A DNA stretch of 64,000 bases from Halapricum desulfuricans (lineage in GTDB: Archaea; Halobacteriota; Halobacteria; Halobacteriales; Haloarculaceae). The DNA lies in contig NZ_CP064787.1 in NCBI RefSeq assembly GCF_017094505.1, forward strand, positions 682,001 through 746,000, in the 5' to 3' direction. Within the stretch, counting starts at the first letter, position 1. The number at the start of each line of letters is the position of its first letter. The notes beneath the pieces are model-generated. The model worked only from the letters and a program-made list of their open reading frames with translations, searched no databases and was not told the origin of the DNA. Made by a program: the position numbers and the translations under genes. Shown here one piece after another: positions 63,872 through 64,000 of this stretch.

Positions 63872-64000
63872 ATGGCTGACATCTCTGCGCGCTCCAACTC
63901 CGACGGGGAGGAAAACCCGTTAGAACGGCAGCGGGAGTTGATGGCGTTGCTGTCGCAGGAAACCCGGCATAGCATCATCCAGGCACTCCTGGGGCATCCA
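63872..64000 (+). CDS. Winged-helix regulator, 3' end outside window
   Basis: The frame from the ATG at 63872 runs to the right edge with 43 codons. It reads RQRELMALLSQETRHSIIQA near the end, the first helices of a haloarchaeal winged-helix family in which the RELMALLSQETRH phrase is common. Regulation of the divergent ATPase operon is inference. Confidence 0.75.
   Translation, partial: MADISARSNSDGEENPLERQRELMALLSQETRHSIIQALLGHP

Overview
The window is haloarchaeal chromosomal DNA, with a gene set and protein style closest to the Haloarcula/Halorhabdus group. It is GC-rich, the proteins are strongly acidic, and TATA-like boxes often sit 25-30 bases before an ATG, suggesting leaderless transcripts. 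The marker families fit: archaeal 3-dehydroquinate synthase II, Orc1/Cdc6, AglF/AglM-type sugar enzymes, an STT3-like transferase and bPH2 membrane proteins. No rRNA, tRNA or CRISPR array was recognised.

Bases 1-27375 are ordinary chromosome. In order they carry a folate-binding GcvT/YgfZ-like protein (cut by the left edge), a KhtT/KhtU-type cation:proton antiporter pair, a response-regulator/PAS/LOV histidine kinase, the AroB' enzyme, a flavin reductase, a copper cluster (HMA chaperone, Lrp-TRASH regulator, CopA ATPase), aspartate kinase, a MinD-like ATPase fused to a degenerate RecA/KaiC-like domain, an aldo/keto reductase, two adjacent bPH2 proteins, a CBS protein, a HAD hydrolase, a GH13 glycosidase and a hydantoinase/oxoprolinase pair. 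Two local repeats stand out: a 40-bp tandem array built from the tail of an acetyltransferase gene, and an 80-bp nested palindrome between convergent genes.

Bases 27921-57143 are mainly a surface-glycan region. Precursor genes (UDP-glucose dehydrogenase, sugar nucleotidyltransferase, two epimerases) accompany a flippase-like ABC transporter, one GT2 and three GT4 glycosyltransferases, two alkaline-phosphatase-superfamily enzymes, two multi-spanning membrane proteins, a polyprenyl glycosylphosphotransferase, a UppP-type phosphatase and an STT3-like protein with a LamG tail. Together they could build, flip, decorate and transfer a lipid-linked glycan. An AT-rich stretch (about 36.8-40.4 kb) looks imported and starts inside the ABC transporter gene.

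Inside this region, 31.4-35.7 kb holds the remains of a replicon. Repeats of a 53-bp unit lie in direct orientation before an orc1/cdc6 gene, and inverted copies lie after it. A DUF433/PIN-like toxin-antitoxin pair and gene fragments sit among them. The orc1 gene is split after codon 21 by a TnpB-only IS200/IS605-type element. The insertion has exact TTAC and TCAA boundaries, and joining the flanks restores a 402-aa Orc1 frame. This is the most informative event in the window.

Bases 57144-64000 look like accessory DNA: an IS605-like remnant touching the STT3-like gene, about 1 kb with no convincing gene, a 1210-aa HerA/VirB4-like ATPase, an unknown 248-aa protein, and the start of a winged-helix regulator cut by the right edge. 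They resemble the end of an integrated element.
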